A DNA stretch of 42,218 bases from Competibacteraceae bacterium UBA6584 (GTDB taxonomy: Bacteria > Pseudomonadota > Gammaproteobacteria > Competibacterales > Competibacteraceae), in assembly GCA_002433805.1 (NCBI GenBank), contig DJIW01000089.1:1-42218 (forward strand). Reading direction: 5' to 3'. Position numbers and translations under genes: made by a program. The notes beneath the pieces were generated by a model, which did not search any database, was not told the DNA's origin, and was given only the letters and a program-made list of their open reading frames with translations. Shown one piece after another: positions 16,850 to 25,343 of this stretch. Position 1 is the stretch's first letter. The number at the start of each line of letters is the position of its first letter.

Positions 16850-17878
16850 TTACTGAACACCACGCTCGTGGGCCAGCTCGGTCTGGGTTTGGTCGCCATT
16901 ACCACCATTGACACCGATCAAGCTGAAAGCCACGCCCGCGCGTGAGGTAGGAGCGTTGGCAGGGCCAACACCATCGGCCACGCCAAATGCCACAAAACCG
17001 GTCTCGGACAAACCATCCCTGATCGTGGCGGTGATCAACCGACCTTCTTTAGCATCCGCGCCGACCCCAATCACGTTTAACTCATAGGGAACATTGGTCG
17101 TAGCGGAAATAGCTCTTTCGTCCGCATCATAGACCAGGATATTCTGATTGACGCGGGCAGCGTTGTTATCCGGGAACCACAGCACAAATTCCGTGTCGCC
17201 TGCCGGAGCATCAGCTTTTAAATAATAACGCAAGCTGAATACCGCTCTTTGACCTTGGCCGCTCGCCAAAGCCATGCCGGCCTTCACCGGGTTAACATTA
17301 GCCACGAACGCGCCGACGTGATCAACTTCATCGCCCACGGTGCCGTCAGCCGAATCGACCAGCGGTACCACCGGGATATAAGCTTGCGTAGCCCAATTAC
17401 CCCTGATCTGGTAAGCGGCCCCGTAGAGGATCATGCCGCTTCCCGTGGTATCACCAGCGGCATTATCGGTAATAACCATGTAGCCTGGAACGTTTAAAGC
17501 GCTGGGAATCGGCCGCGCGGGATCTTCGACGATGGTACCGAAATCGAGGCCAACCCAGTCGTTACAGGTCACCGCAAAAGTGTTGTCCGCGACCTCATTG
17601 CTCTCTTTATCGAAGAAGAACCAATGCAGGCGACCGTTGCAGCTTTCGGCAGTTTTGGTGCCGGTCAGGGTGTTAAACTGGCCGACATTGACGTTGGCCG
17701 GGCTGACGGCCACAACGCTGATCATGGTGTTGAGTCGGCCGGCGCCAGCCGTCACGACATAGGGGATCAACAGCGCATCACCCGGGGTACCCTGTTGCAC
17801 CGCATAAGCAGCGCTGGAGGCGCCAATCGCGGTAGCAACCGCCGCCGCCACGCCAACTTTCTTAAAATTCGCCATCAT
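16850..17878 (-). CDS. Exported protein of unknown function, probably abundant
   Basis: The 342-residue protein has a clear signal peptide (basic MMANFKK, then an Ala-rich core ending SSAAYA at about residue 26). The mature part is rich in Gly, Ala, Asn, Asp and Val, has few charged clusters, two Cys residues (ESCNGRL and VTCNDWV, possibly a disulphide) and no membrane anchor, lipobox or PEP-CTERM tail. I do not recognise the family. The start is ATG at 17878 with AGGAG seven bases upstream; a second ATG follows at once. It has its own promoter-like region, its own terminator and a long untranslated leader, which suggests high monocistronic expression. It lies just downstream of the T2SS operon, so it may be a T2SS substrate, but that is speculation. 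Confidence 0.75.
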   Translation of the reverse strand: MMANFKKVGVAAAVATAIGASSAAYAVQQGTPGDALLIPYVVTAGAGRLNTMISVVAVSPANVNVGQFNTLTGTKTAESCNGRLHWFFFDKESNEVADNTFAVTCNDWVGLDFGTIVEDPARPIPSALNVPGYMVITDNAAGDTTGSGMILYGAAYQIRGNWATQAYIPVVPLVDSADGTVGDEVDHVGAFVANVNPVKAGMALASGQGQRAVFSLRYYLKADAPAGDTEFVLWFPDNNAARVNQNILVYDADERAISATTNVPYELNVIGVGADAKEGRLITATIRDGLSETGFVAFGVADGVGPANAPTSRAGVAFSLIGVNGGNGDQTQTELAHERGVQ

Positions 17879-17939
17879 CTCGTAACTCCTATCTTAGGTT
17901 GCATCGCACGAGCGCTTTAACAAAAACCAGAGACTGACT

Positions 17940-17977
17940 ACCAGTGTGAGACTACATGGGAATCCAGCCGGTGTCAA
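17940..17977 (-). promoter_or_regulatory. Putative sigma-70 promoter of the exported-protein gene
   Basis: On the minus strand a perfect TTGACA -35 box is followed after 17 bases by TAGTCT, a weak -10 match. These lie roughly 70-100 bases upstream of the ATG at 17878, in the AT-rich gap. The -35 match is convincing; the -10 is not. Confidence 0.45.
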
Positions 17978-17980
17978 CAT

Positions 17981-18000
17981 AACAACATATTTTTGTTGTT
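17981..18000. promoter_or_regulatory. Inverted repeat AACAACA-N6-TGTTGTT
   Basis: A perfect 7-base inverted repeat (17981-17987 and 17994-18000) sits just upstream of the putative -35 box. More ACAAC-like half-sites follow at about 18004-18027 on the plus strand. The arrangement looks like binding sites for a dimeric regulator that acts on the exported-protein gene. The rest of the gap 17879-18158 is AT-rich and holds no open frame that I would call a gene. Confidence 0.45.
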
Positions 18001-18158
18001 TGCACAACAGCTTTTATCCTGACAACAAAAAAATTACTTGTATTATTTATAAATAGAATAGATACAAAATGCAAGGAGTGCCTTGGGGTCTCCCGGCCGA
18101 CATCCTATCCGAACAACGGCAACGTTGCAAACTAACAACAACCGGATCTCTTCAAAGC

Positions 18159-20555
18159 TTAGGAAGCCGGCACCATCGGCGCAATCTCACGCATCTTGCG
18201 TTTGAGTTCTTCGGTGACCTGCTCGGCTTCCTGGGAGTTCTCAACCACGCGGGGGGTCAGCAGCACAATCAATTCGGTCCGTCTCATGGATTCGCTGGTA
18301 TTCCCAAATAAGGACCCCAACACAGGAATTTTATACAATACTGGAAGACCTCCTTGACTACCCCGTCTCTCATCCTTGATCAAACCGCCCAACACCAAGG
18401 TTTGTCCGCTCTTGACCGCCACCTTGCTCGTGACGCTGCGCGTAGCAAACGCGCGTTGGCCGGTGGCCTGATCAATCTCGCCCACATCGCTAACCACTTG
18501 CTTGATGTCCATATTGACCATGCCGCCGGAATTCACCCTCGGTAAAACTTCCAGTTGTACGCCCGTTTGTTTGTAATTGACGCCGCCCGTGGTAACCACG
18601 CTATTCCCAACGATGCTCTGCGGGGCGGGAATCGGTTGTTCATCTCCCACGAGGATGACGGCTTGCTGATTGTCCACCACCATGACATGCGGCGAGGAAA
18701 GCACTTTAATCTTGGAATCACCCGCTAACGTTCTGAGCAAGGCGCGCACTAAACCAGCACTATCGGTGATGGCGTAGGAAAATGCATTCGCGGACCCAGG
18801 AAGCACAACAGGGGTCGTGCTACCGCCAACGGTAGCGGTATCGTTGATCTTCAAATTTCCGCTGCCCAAGCCCAATGACCCTATACCCTTGTAATCCTTG
18901 TCTTTGTTGCTGCCCACATCATTATTGAAAAACCACTGCAAGCCATACTGCAACTGGCCTGTTAACGTCACTTCCGCAATTGTAGCCTCGATCAACACTT
19001 GTCGAGGGGTCACATCCATTTTCTGCAACGTGCCGATTATCCGTTCGTAATTCTGATTGGTAGCCCAAATCAACAGCGCATTATTCTCGGTATCGGCCAC
19101 GATGCGGACTTCCTCCATGCCGGCGCTAGGCCCGCCGGAACCGATGGCGGCTCCGAGGCTAGCGGCGGCGCTAGAACCGCCTCCGCCTCCACCGGCGGAC
19201 AACGCGCCGCCCACGCGACCGCCCGCGCGATTGTTCCCGAGCGAAGGCGTGGAACCTCCAGCCGCTCCTCCCAACGAGGACGAAGACCCCAGCGAGGAAG
19301 ATCGGGTTGAAAGCGACGACGAACCTCCGCCTAAACCCGAACCGGAACCTCCCGACAAACCGCCAGATGAATCCAGACCGCCGCCCGGCCCTCCCAAAGC
19401 GCCTCCAGACAACTGTCCCCCTCGCAAGCCCGGCGCGACCTCCCCGCCCCGACTCCCTTGGCCGCCGCTTCCTAGATTGAACAAACCGTTCAGCAATTCA
19501 GCGACGTAATCCGCGCGGCTGTTTTGGACCTGATAAACATACAACCGCTCACCGCCCACGCCATCCAAGCGTTCGATCCAAACCGCGACTTCCTTGAGAT
19601 ACTCGGATTGCGGCGTCACCACCAACACCGCGTTTAATTTACTGAGCGGCACGAATCGCAACAAACCGGCAATCGGTGTGCCCGAGCCTTCACCCAACAA
19701 CTGATTCAAGTTGGTGGCCATGGCTTGGCTGTCGATGTTCCGCAAGCGAAACATGCCGATGGACATGCCTTTCAACCAATTCACATCGAAGGTTTCAATG
19801 GTGCTCTCAACGTTGGCAAGTTCCTGTGCCGTACCCGCCAAGATCAGGAGATTGCGGACCGTATCCGCGCGCAGAATCCCGCCCTCGGGCAGGAAAGGCG
19901 CGATAATCGCCTGCATTTCCACCGCGCTGACATAGCGCAGCGGCACGATCCGCACGCCGTAGCCGACCCGGCCGATACCCAATTTTGGAACGAGGTTGCC
20001 CCGTTGCACGGCCCCGGCCGCCGGAATGATGCGATACATCCCACCCTCGCGCACCAGCACCGCGTTGCTCATCCGCAGCACCGTCTCCAGGGTCGGCAGC
20101 AACTGCTCCCGCGCCAGCGGACGGGTGGTCTGCACCGTCACCTCGCCCTGCACCTGTGGATCGACTGTGTAATTGGTCTTGAGCGTGTCGAAAATCACCT
20201 TGACCACATCACGGATATCGGCCCCCTCGAAATTCAAGGTCACTTCACCCGCCGCGCTGCTGGCTTGAGCCGACGGCGCGGGTTGAGCGGCGAGTTGCCG
20301 GTCGATAAAGTTACCGGTTCCCGGCGACACCAACGAATTTCGCGGCGATTTCGGAATCGCCTCGTCATCCGTTCCAGCCGCCGGCGCGGGCAACGGTTTA
20401 GCGCTCAAGCGCGGCGAACCGCCGACCGCCGGCGTGTCGAGCGGGATTTCTGGAGCCGTTTCATCGCTTGAAAATGAGGCGCACGCGCCGAGCAGCGCCA
20501 GCGGCAGAACCGCTGCCGGTAGAGACCAACGTATTGTCATGAACAGATTATCCAT
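18159..20555 (-). CDS. gspD: Type II secretion secretin GspD (lipoprotein)
   Basis: The 798-residue protein is the outer-membrane channel of the T2SS. It has a lipoprotein signal (LLGAC, Cys25), an N0 domain (VTLNFEGADIRDVVKVIF, from about 105), further N-domains ending about residue 500, and the C-terminal secretin barrel (about 510-775), with VPVLGSLFG and ELIVLLTPRVV near the end. An unusually long Gly/Ser-rich insert occupies about 362-479, within the N-domain region. The ATG at 20555 is the first in frame; ATG 20540 (MTIRWS) is an equally good choice and keeps the lipobox. It is the last gene of the operon and no clear terminator follows it. Confidence 0.95.
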   Translation of the reverse strand: MDNLFMTIRWSLPAAVLPLALLGACASFSSDETAPEIPLDTPAVGGSPRLSAKPLPAPAAGTDDEAIPKSPRNSLVSPGTGNFIDRQLAAQPAPSAQASSAAGEVTLNFEGADIRDVVKVIFDTLKTNYTVDPQVQGEVTVQTTRPLAREQLLPTLETVLRMSNAVLVREGGMYRIIPAAGAVQRGNLVPKLGIGRVGYGVRIVPLRYVSAVEMQAIIAPFLPEGGILRADTVRNLLILAGTAQELANVESTIETFDVNWLKGMSIGMFRLRNIDSQAMATNLNQLLGEGSGTPIAGLLRFVPLSKLNAVLVVTPQSEYLKEVAVWIERLDGVGGERLYVYQVQNSRADYVAELLNGLFNLGSGGQGSRGGEVAPGLRGGQLSGGALGGPGGGLDSSGGLSGGSGSGLGGGSSSLSTRSSSLGSSSSLGGAAGGSTPSLGNNRAGGRVGGALSAGGGGGGSSAAASLGAAIGSGGPSAGMEEVRIVADTENNALLIWATNQNYERIIGTLQKMDVTPRQVLIEATIAEVTLTGQLQYGLQWFFNNDVGSNKDKDYKGIGSLGLGSGNLKINDTATVGGSTTPVVLPGSANAFSYAITDSAGLVRALLRTLAGDSKIKVLSSPHVMVVDNQQAVILVGDEQPIPAPQSIVGNSVVTTGGVNYKQTGVQLEVLPRVNSGGMVNMDIKQVVSDVGEIDQATGQRAFATRSVTSKVAVKSGQTLVLGGLIKDERRGSQGGLPVLYKIPVLGSLFGNTSESMRRTELIVLLTPRVVENSQEAEQVTEELKRKMREIAPMVPAS

Positions 20556-20558
20556 CAG

Positions 20559-21191
20559 TTATTGCGGCGGGGGCGGGGGCGCCACGGCTTGCGGCAGTTC
20601 GCCCGGTTGCGGCGTCACCGGCATGCCGTCCGGCGCGACCGCTCCCGGCACGACGGCCCCCTGCCCGCTCTTGACGACTGGCCGACCCGGCTTCGGTCTG
20701 GTCGGTCTATTCTGACGCGCTAATTTAAGTTCGCGCGTGGTCTGGCCTTGACGGATCACGACCCGATTGGGAAAGACCTTGTCCAAGGCCCACCCGTCCA
20801 GCGTCTCGCCCGGCTTGACGCGGACCGTTTTGGCGTTAGGCCCCTCCGGCCGCAACAGCACGATGGTTCCGACCGGACTGATCGCCACGCCTAACAGCAG
20901 AAACTTTTTCTCGGGACCGGAGGGCGGCGGTTCGGCGGCCGGCTCTTCGGGAATCGGCGGTTCGGGCCGCCGCGTGGCGACGAACAACGGGCGAGCGTCG
21001 ATTTCGTGATACTTGCCCTGCGCCGGCAAGCGATAGGGCTTGATCGGCTCCACCACGGGCAACTCCGGCGGCTTTTGTCCGGCGCTGCTCGCCGCCGCGC
21101 GCGGTGGATCGTTGAGTTGCCAGACCAAAGCCGCAAGCGCCAAGCCGCCGATCAGCAACCAGAATAACAGACCGGTGAGTTTTGCTGACAT
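20559..21191 (-). CDS. T2SS inner-membrane protein, GspC/GspN-like (homology region only)
   Basis: The 210-residue protein has one N-terminal membrane span (LTGLLFWLLIGGLALAALVW), a Pro-rich periplasmic linker, and a small beta domain (about 95-160: KKFLLLGVAISPVGTIVLLRP, VKPGETLDGW, VVIRQGQTTREL) that matches the HR domain of GspC, which binds the secretin. It ends in a Pro-rich tail and lacks the PDZ domain of classical GspC. It therefore most likely takes the GspC role of linking the inner-membrane platform to GspD; some annotations call this type GspN. It starts 1 base from the end of gspM and ends 3 bases before gspD. Confidence 0.75.
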   Translation of the reverse strand: MSAKLTGLLFWLLIGGLALAALVWQLNDPPRAAASSAGQKPPELPVVEPIKPYRLPAQGKYHEIDARPLFVATRRPEPPIPEEPAAEPPPSGPEKKFLLLGVAISPVGTIVLLRPEGPNAKTVRVKPGETLDGWALDKVFPNRVVIRQGQTTRELKLARQNRPTRPKPGRPVVKSGQGAVVPGAVAPDGMPVTPQPGELPQAVAPPPPPQ

Positions 21192-21782
21192 TTAGCCACG
21201 TTCCTTGTGTAAATAACCGGAAACTTCAAACTGAACAGTTAATTGAATCCGGGTATAACTCGCCAGCCGCCCATTGGGCAAGCGCGGCCGATTTTCCCGC
21301 GCGCTCACATCGAGATTATCCACGAACAACAGCGGCGTTTGAGCCTCAAGATCGCGCAAGATCTTCCGCAAGGTGTCGGTATCGCCCATCATGGTGGTGC
21401 TGACCGTCACTTTCACCGCATTGCCTTCTTCGGTCGGCGGCAGGGCCTGCGTGCTGCGCAAGGTCGCGCCCGCCGCCTCGATGACCGCCTTGACGCGCTG
21501 TTGCAGTTCGGCGGCCGCCAGCGACGGCGCGGATTGCGGTAAATACTGGGTCGCCATGGCCCCATCCTGTTGAATGCTGGCGATCAGCCGCTGGATGGGT
21601 TCGCGGCTCGCCGCCATCCGCTCCAACTGCGCCAAACGCCCCTGCTGCTGCTCCAGGCGGTCGTGATAAAAATGATACCGGGCGACCAGCACGCGATCGA
21701 CTAACAGGAACAACCCGGCGATCACCAATCCTAAAAGCAGCAACGCCGACAAGCGGTGGCCTAAAGAGGGACGGGCGACCAT
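21192..21782 (-). CDS. gspM: T2SS protein GspM
   Basis: The 196-residue protein has a single N-terminal span (LSALLLLGLVIAGLFLLVDRVL), a coiled-coil segment (about 38-75) and a periplasmic ferredoxin-like domain. This is the layout of GspM, which partners GspL in the inner-membrane platform. It sits between gspL and the GspC-like gene; its ATG overlaps the gspL stop by one base. The primary sequence of GspM is poorly conserved, so gene order weighs heavily in the call. Confidence 0.85.
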   Translation of the reverse strand: MVARPSLGHRLSALLLLGLVIAGLFLLVDRVLVARYHFYHDRLEQQQGRLAQLERMAASREPIQRLIASIQQDGAMATQYLPQSAPSLAAAELQQRVKAVIEAAGATLRSTQALPPTEEGNAVKVTVSTTMMGDTDTLRKILRDLEAQTPLLFVDNLDVSARENRPRLPNGRLASYTRIQLTVQFEVSGYLHKERG

Positions 21783-22858
21783 CAGGGCTCCAAACCGACG
21801 CGGGCGTTCAACATAAAACGTTCTTTGCCAAAGCGTGGATCAATGGTCACCGGCGACGCAAAACCCGGACTATTCATAAATTTAGAAGTATCAACGATAC
21901 CGATCAGCGCCGACGCCTTGGCGGACTGGCCGATGATTTGCAAATTATCTCCCTTGATCTGCAAGCGTTCCAACCACGTGTCGTCCGGCAGAATAGCCGT
22001 CAGTTCCCGCAACAAATCCACTTTGGGAGGTAGGGCTTGTTTTTTCTGCAGCAACATCCGAGAGGTTTCGATGGCCCGCTCCAGCTGGTCGCGCAAGGCC
22101 AGCGCTTGATTGGCGGCGGGTTGCAGTTTGTCCGCTTTGGCGAGCACCCCGATCAACAACTGACGTTGTTGCCAGATCGGTAAAACCGCCGCCGCCGCAA
22201 CCAAGAGCAAGGCGCAAACCACCAAAACCGCCCAAAGCCGCCGCTGTGCGAGGCCGCGCCGCACCCGCTGTTCGACCGGCAACAGATTGAGACCGGGACG
22301 GCCGCCGGCGACATCCACCACATCCGGCTGCAAACCTTGCTGCCGCAAGGCCGCCAGAACCGGCTCGACGCCAGCTTGCGGCAAGGCGGTCAATTCCACC
22401 CGCAGCCGCCGCTGGTCGAGCTGGCGCTCCAATACGGTCGTATCGTAGTAAACCTGAGCGGCGGTGAAGGGCGTCAGACGGTCCATCTCGAAACCGGCAA
22501 CCTGGCGCGGATTTTTCTCGGCGGCCAAGGGCAGCGACAAACCGCGGATCAACGCTTGATCGGCCGGAAAGCGCACCACCAGTTGTTGGGGTTTTTCAGT
22601 TTTAAACCATTTCGCCGCAGCGCTCCAATCAGGCGCCGTCCGATCGAGCCGCTCCAGTTCCTGAATTTGGCCGGCCTCATCGCGCGCCAACGCCCACTCC
22701 CCGCCATCGAGCGCGACCACCAGCCGGCGCGAGGATCCCGCCAACCAACGCCGGGTCGCCAGCGGCAGCCAAGCGAGCAGACCTTCGCGCCACCAAATCC
22801 AAAAGGAAGGCCATTCCCAGCGCGGGTTGAGTGTTAATGCCTTTAAATTCGTTACCAC
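21782..22858 (-). CDS. gspL: T2SS protein GspL
   Basis: The 358-residue protein has an actin-like cytoplasmic part (about 40-190), a membrane span (LWAVLVVCALLLVAAAAVL, about 228-246) and a periplasmic PilN-like domain. GspL anchors the ATPase GspE to the membrane and pairs with GspM. The start is a GTG at 22858, because the only nearby upstream ATG is out of frame and soon stops; the ribosome binding site is weak. There is a 57-base gap after gspK, the largest inside this part of the operon. Confidence 0.88.
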   Translation of the reverse strand: MVTNLKALTLNPRWEWPSFWIWWREGLLAWLPLATRRWLAGSSRRLVVALDGGEWALARDEAGQIQELERLDRTAPDWSAAAKWFKTEKPQQLVVRFPADQALIRGLSLPLAAEKNPRQVAGFEMDRLTPFTAAQVYYDTTVLERQLDQRRLRVELTALPQAGVEPVLAALRQQGLQPDVVDVAGGRPGLNLLPVEQRVRRGLAQRRLWAVLVVCALLLVAAAAVLPIWQQRQLLIGVLAKADKLQPAANQALALRDQLERAIETSRMLLQKKQALPPKVDLLRELTAILPDDTWLERLQIKGDNLQIIGQSAKASALIGIVDTSKFMNSPGFASPVTIDPRFGKERFMLNARVGLEP

Positions 22859-22915
22859 AAATCCATCGATCCCGTGAACCCATTAAAATTTCATAATGCC
22901 ATCAAACCCAGCCGG

Positions 22916-23806
22916 CTAACGGCCTTCACGCCAAGACAGTATTCTCGTGCCCTGGCCTTTTCCCATGCCGATCCGAAGATCGACCACCGCTTTGACGACC
23001 ACCGCCGTTTTGGCCGCCGTCTCGGCCACGACCGTTATATGATAAACGTTTCCGCGCCCGCCGGAAAAAACAGCGCCTCCCCCGGCGGGTTGCGGCGGCG
23101 GCGCGGGGGGCGGGCCATCGGAACCGGCTTGGGCGCGGGCCGCGAGATAATCGGCGACCGTCCGCTCGTCCAAACCCAAGGCCCGCAGCATATCCTCTGA
23201 CGCCAGTTCCGGATTCACCCCGAAGTGGTTTGAAAAAGCCGTCACCTTATCGGCGATGCGCCGGTAGATCGCCGGCGTTATTCCCTCGATCTGCTGCAAT
23301 TCTTCAATGCTTTCAAATTGGCCGCCCTGCGGTTCCAGGCCGGTCGTGGGCCGCGACATCGACAGCTGATTCGGCTGGCGTCGCTCCAACAGCTTTTCCA
23401 CCAACCGATCCTGATCGGCCGGATTCAAGCCGATTCCGGCAAACAGGGCTTTCAAAACCTCATTGCCGGTGGAATTGAGGCTGATCAACCCGTGCGCGTT
23501 GATGACTTCGATGCGCAAGCGCCCGCCGCCAAACGCCCATCCATGGGGATCGCCGTTCGGCGGCCAAGCTTTGCGGCTCGACTCGTAATCCAATTGCCAA
23601 GCCTGCGCGTAAGCGACTCCGGCCTCAGCCAGGGCGCGAGCTTGCGCCCGTTCGACCGTGCTGGTCGCCAGCCGCGTCTCGACCCGCATCGAATAGGCGA
23701 AACCGCCGGCCATAACCGCCAGCAAGGTGACGATCCACAGCACGATGACCAACACCATGCCGCGTTGCCGCTCGCGCCCGCCCGACTTGTGCGTCCGCGC
23801 GTTCAT
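22916..23806 (-). CDS. gspK: T2SS minor pseudopilin GspK
   Basis: The 296-residue protein begins with a short basic leader ending RQRG, then the hydrophobic helix MVLVIVLWIVTLLAVMAGG, and lacks the usual Glu at position 5 of the mature form, as is typical of GspK. It has a large alpha domain inserted in the pseudopilin fold, with NAHGLISLN and ESIEELQQIEGI as typical segments, and a Pro-rich stretch near the C-terminus. It sits at the pseudopilus tip with GspI and GspJ. The ATG at 23806 overlaps the gspJ stop (ATGA). Confidence 0.92.
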   Translation of the reverse strand: MNARTHKSGGRERQRGMVLVIVLWIVTLLAVMAGGFAYSMRVETRLATSTVERAQARALAEAGVAYAQAWQLDYESSRKAWPPNGDPHGWAFGGGRLRIEVINAHGLISLNSTGNEVLKALFAGIGLNPADQDRLVEKLLERRQPNQLSMSRPTTGLEPQGGQFESIEELQQIEGITPAIYRRIADKVTAFSNHFGVNPELASEDMLRALGLDERTVADYLAARAQAGSDGPPPAPPPQPAGGGAVFSGGRGNVYHITVVAETAAKTAVVVKAVVDLRIGMGKGQGTRILSWREGR

Positions 23807-24456
23807 CGCCGAAATCCTTGAAGGCCGCGAGGGCCTTGAGGGCCTTCGACCAAAGCGGCCACCAAATCGGGCCAAGCTTCGCCCTGCTGGTTCAGATTCA
23901 GCCGAACCAGCAACGGCCGCCGTTCGGCGCTGGTCCAATCGGGGCGCCAGCGCGGCTGTCCTTGATCGTCGTCGCGCTCCGGGCCGAAATAAGCCCACTC
24001 TCCGCCCGACACCCCCTGCAACAACACGGTCTCGCGCTCCTCGCCAGCCGCGCCGCCATCGCTCTGGTAAAGCCGCCAGCGCATCGACAACCGACCGTCG
24101 CTGATTCCGATCCGCACTCGGTACAGTCCGCCCTGCCCCAGTTGAGCCAGCATCGGGGCCACAAATTCGATGCTATCAGGCTGCCCGGAGAATACGACCG
24201 CGAGTTCCTGGCGTTCGTTGAGTCCATAAACCGTCATCGATTGCGCCAACTGGCGACGGATGAATTCTTGAACCAGCCGCAGGCGGTGGGTGGCCTCGGC
24301 GCGGCGTTCGCCGCTGTCGGTGCCGTTCAACCCCAGCCGCAACCCGCTGTAGAGCACCACCAACACCATCCCCATCAAGGCCATGGCGACCAGGAGTTCC
24401 AGCAAGGTAAAGCCCGGCTGTCGGCGGCCTGTTACGCCCCCCGGCGAATGCTTCAT
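23803..24456 (-). CDS. gspJ: T2SS minor pseudopilin GspJ
   Basis: The 217-residue protein has a prepilin-type leader (MKHSPGGVTGRRQPG) followed by FTLLELLVAMALMGMVLVVL, the N-methylated helix with Glu at position 5. The rest is the larger GspJ-type beta domain. It forms the tip complex with GspK and GspI. The start ATG at 24456 overlaps the gspI stop (ATGA). The open frame upstream of this ATG is inside gspI and is not part of the gene. Confidence 0.92.
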   Translation of the reverse strand: MKHSPGGVTGRRQPGFTLLELLVAMALMGMVLVVLYSGLRLGLNGTDSGERRAEATHRLRLVQEFIRRQLAQSMTVYGLNERQELAVVFSGQPDSIEFVAPMLAQLGQGGLYRVRIGISDGRLSMRWRLYQSDGGAAGEERETVLLQGVSGGEWAYFGPERDDDQGQPRWRPDWTSAERRPLLVRLNLNQQGEAWPDLVAALVEGPQGPRGLQGFRR

Positions 24457-24860
24457 CGCCCCCCCGTTCCCGGCGGCTCGACCGGCGCCAAGCGCAGCGT
24501 TTCCAACGCCACGGAGCGTTGCTGGGCCAAGCCGGTCCAAAATACTTCGACTTCGATGCGGTAAGCGCGGACGTGGGTTTTCTCGGGGTCCGGCATTCCC
24601 TCAAGGTAAGGGCTGATCCGGCTGCGCCAAGAAAACTGCTCGTTGATCGGCCCGGAATGGTTGCCCTCGGCCAGTGGCGTTTCCTTGCCGATGGCGGCCA
24701 GAATCGATTCGGCGTACAGCGTCGCTTGAGTGTAATCATCGGCCGCGCCGGCATTGCGCAGGCCGGTGGCGAACACTTGCAGCAGCACGCCGAGCGAGAC
24801 GCTGAGGATGGCGAAGGCCACCAGGATTTCGAGCAGGGAAAAACCGCGTTGCGCCGTCAC
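24453..24860 (-). CDS. gspI: T2SS minor pseudopilin GspI
   Basis: The 135-residue protein starts with a very short leader VTAQRG and the prepilin helix FSLLEILVAFAILSVSLGVL. I set the start at GTG 24860, which overlaps the gspH stop as GTGA; an upstream in-frame start would give a leader buried in gspH. GspI starts the tip complex of the pseudopilus. The length fits the family. Confidence 0.9.
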   Translation of the reverse strand: MTAQRGFSLLEILVAFAILSVSLGVLLQVFATGLRNAGAADDYTQATLYAESILAAIGKETPLAEGNHSGPINEQFSWRSRISPYLEGMPDPEKTHVRAYRIEVEVFWTGLAQQRSVALETLRLAPVEPPGTGGR

Positions 24861-25324
24861 GGGCGCGCGTCCTGCTCGACGATGGCGACAGCGCCGGTCA
24901 GCCAATCGACATTCACCCGGTAGGCGAGCTTCGGGCCGCTGACGGTAATCGCGCCGCCGGTGGAACTGCCGTCTGGAAAGAAGCGGATGCTGCCGGTGGT
25001 CTGGCTCGACAGCTCCGACTGCGCGGAATAAAGCCGCAAGGCCAGACTTTCCGGCAAGGCGATTTGGCGCGGGTCGCCGCTGACCGCGAAGCGGTGCTGG
25101 GCCAGATCGAGGGTGAGAACCGACTCCCGCTGGCGGGTGACCGCCTCGTTGCGCGCGAACCGCAGACCCGCCGCCAGTTGCCGGGCCGCGCCGCGCAACT
25201 CGGTCGACCCGCTCAAGCCCGACAGCAGCGGCGGCGTCAGCGAAACCAGCAACACCGCGATCACCAATACGACCAACAATTCCAGCAGGGTAAAGCCCCG
25301 CTGGCGCGGTTGGGTCCGGCTCAT
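24857..25324 (-). CDS. gspH: T2SS minor pseudopilin GspH
   Basis: The 155-residue protein has the leader MSRTQPRQRG and prepilin helix FTLLELLVVLVIAVLLVSL, then a beta-rich domain with the GspH-typical ARQLAAGLRFARNEAVTRQ segment. It is a minor pseudopilin that links the major pilin GspG to the tip complex. It starts 19 bases after the end of gspG and overlaps gspI by GTGA. Confidence 0.92.
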   Translation of the reverse strand: MSRTQPRQRGFTLLELLVVLVIAVLLVSLTPPLLSGLSGSTELRGAARQLAAGLRFARNEAVTRQRESVLTLDLAQHRFAVSGDPRQIALPESLALRLYSAQSELSSQTTGSIRFFPDGSSTGGAITVSGPKLAYRVNVDWLTGAVAIVEQDARP

Positions 25325-25343
25325 CCGACAGGTCCGTCGCGCC

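Noticed and set aside
16850..17878. PEP-CTERM or exosortase substrate
   Set aside because: There is no PEP motif, C-terminal hydrophobic helix or basic tail; the protein ends HERGVQ.
19057..19509. Pro-rich plus-strand open frame opposite the GspD Gly/Ser insert
   Set aside because: Pro codons are the complement of the Gly codons of GspD; no start signal or family match.
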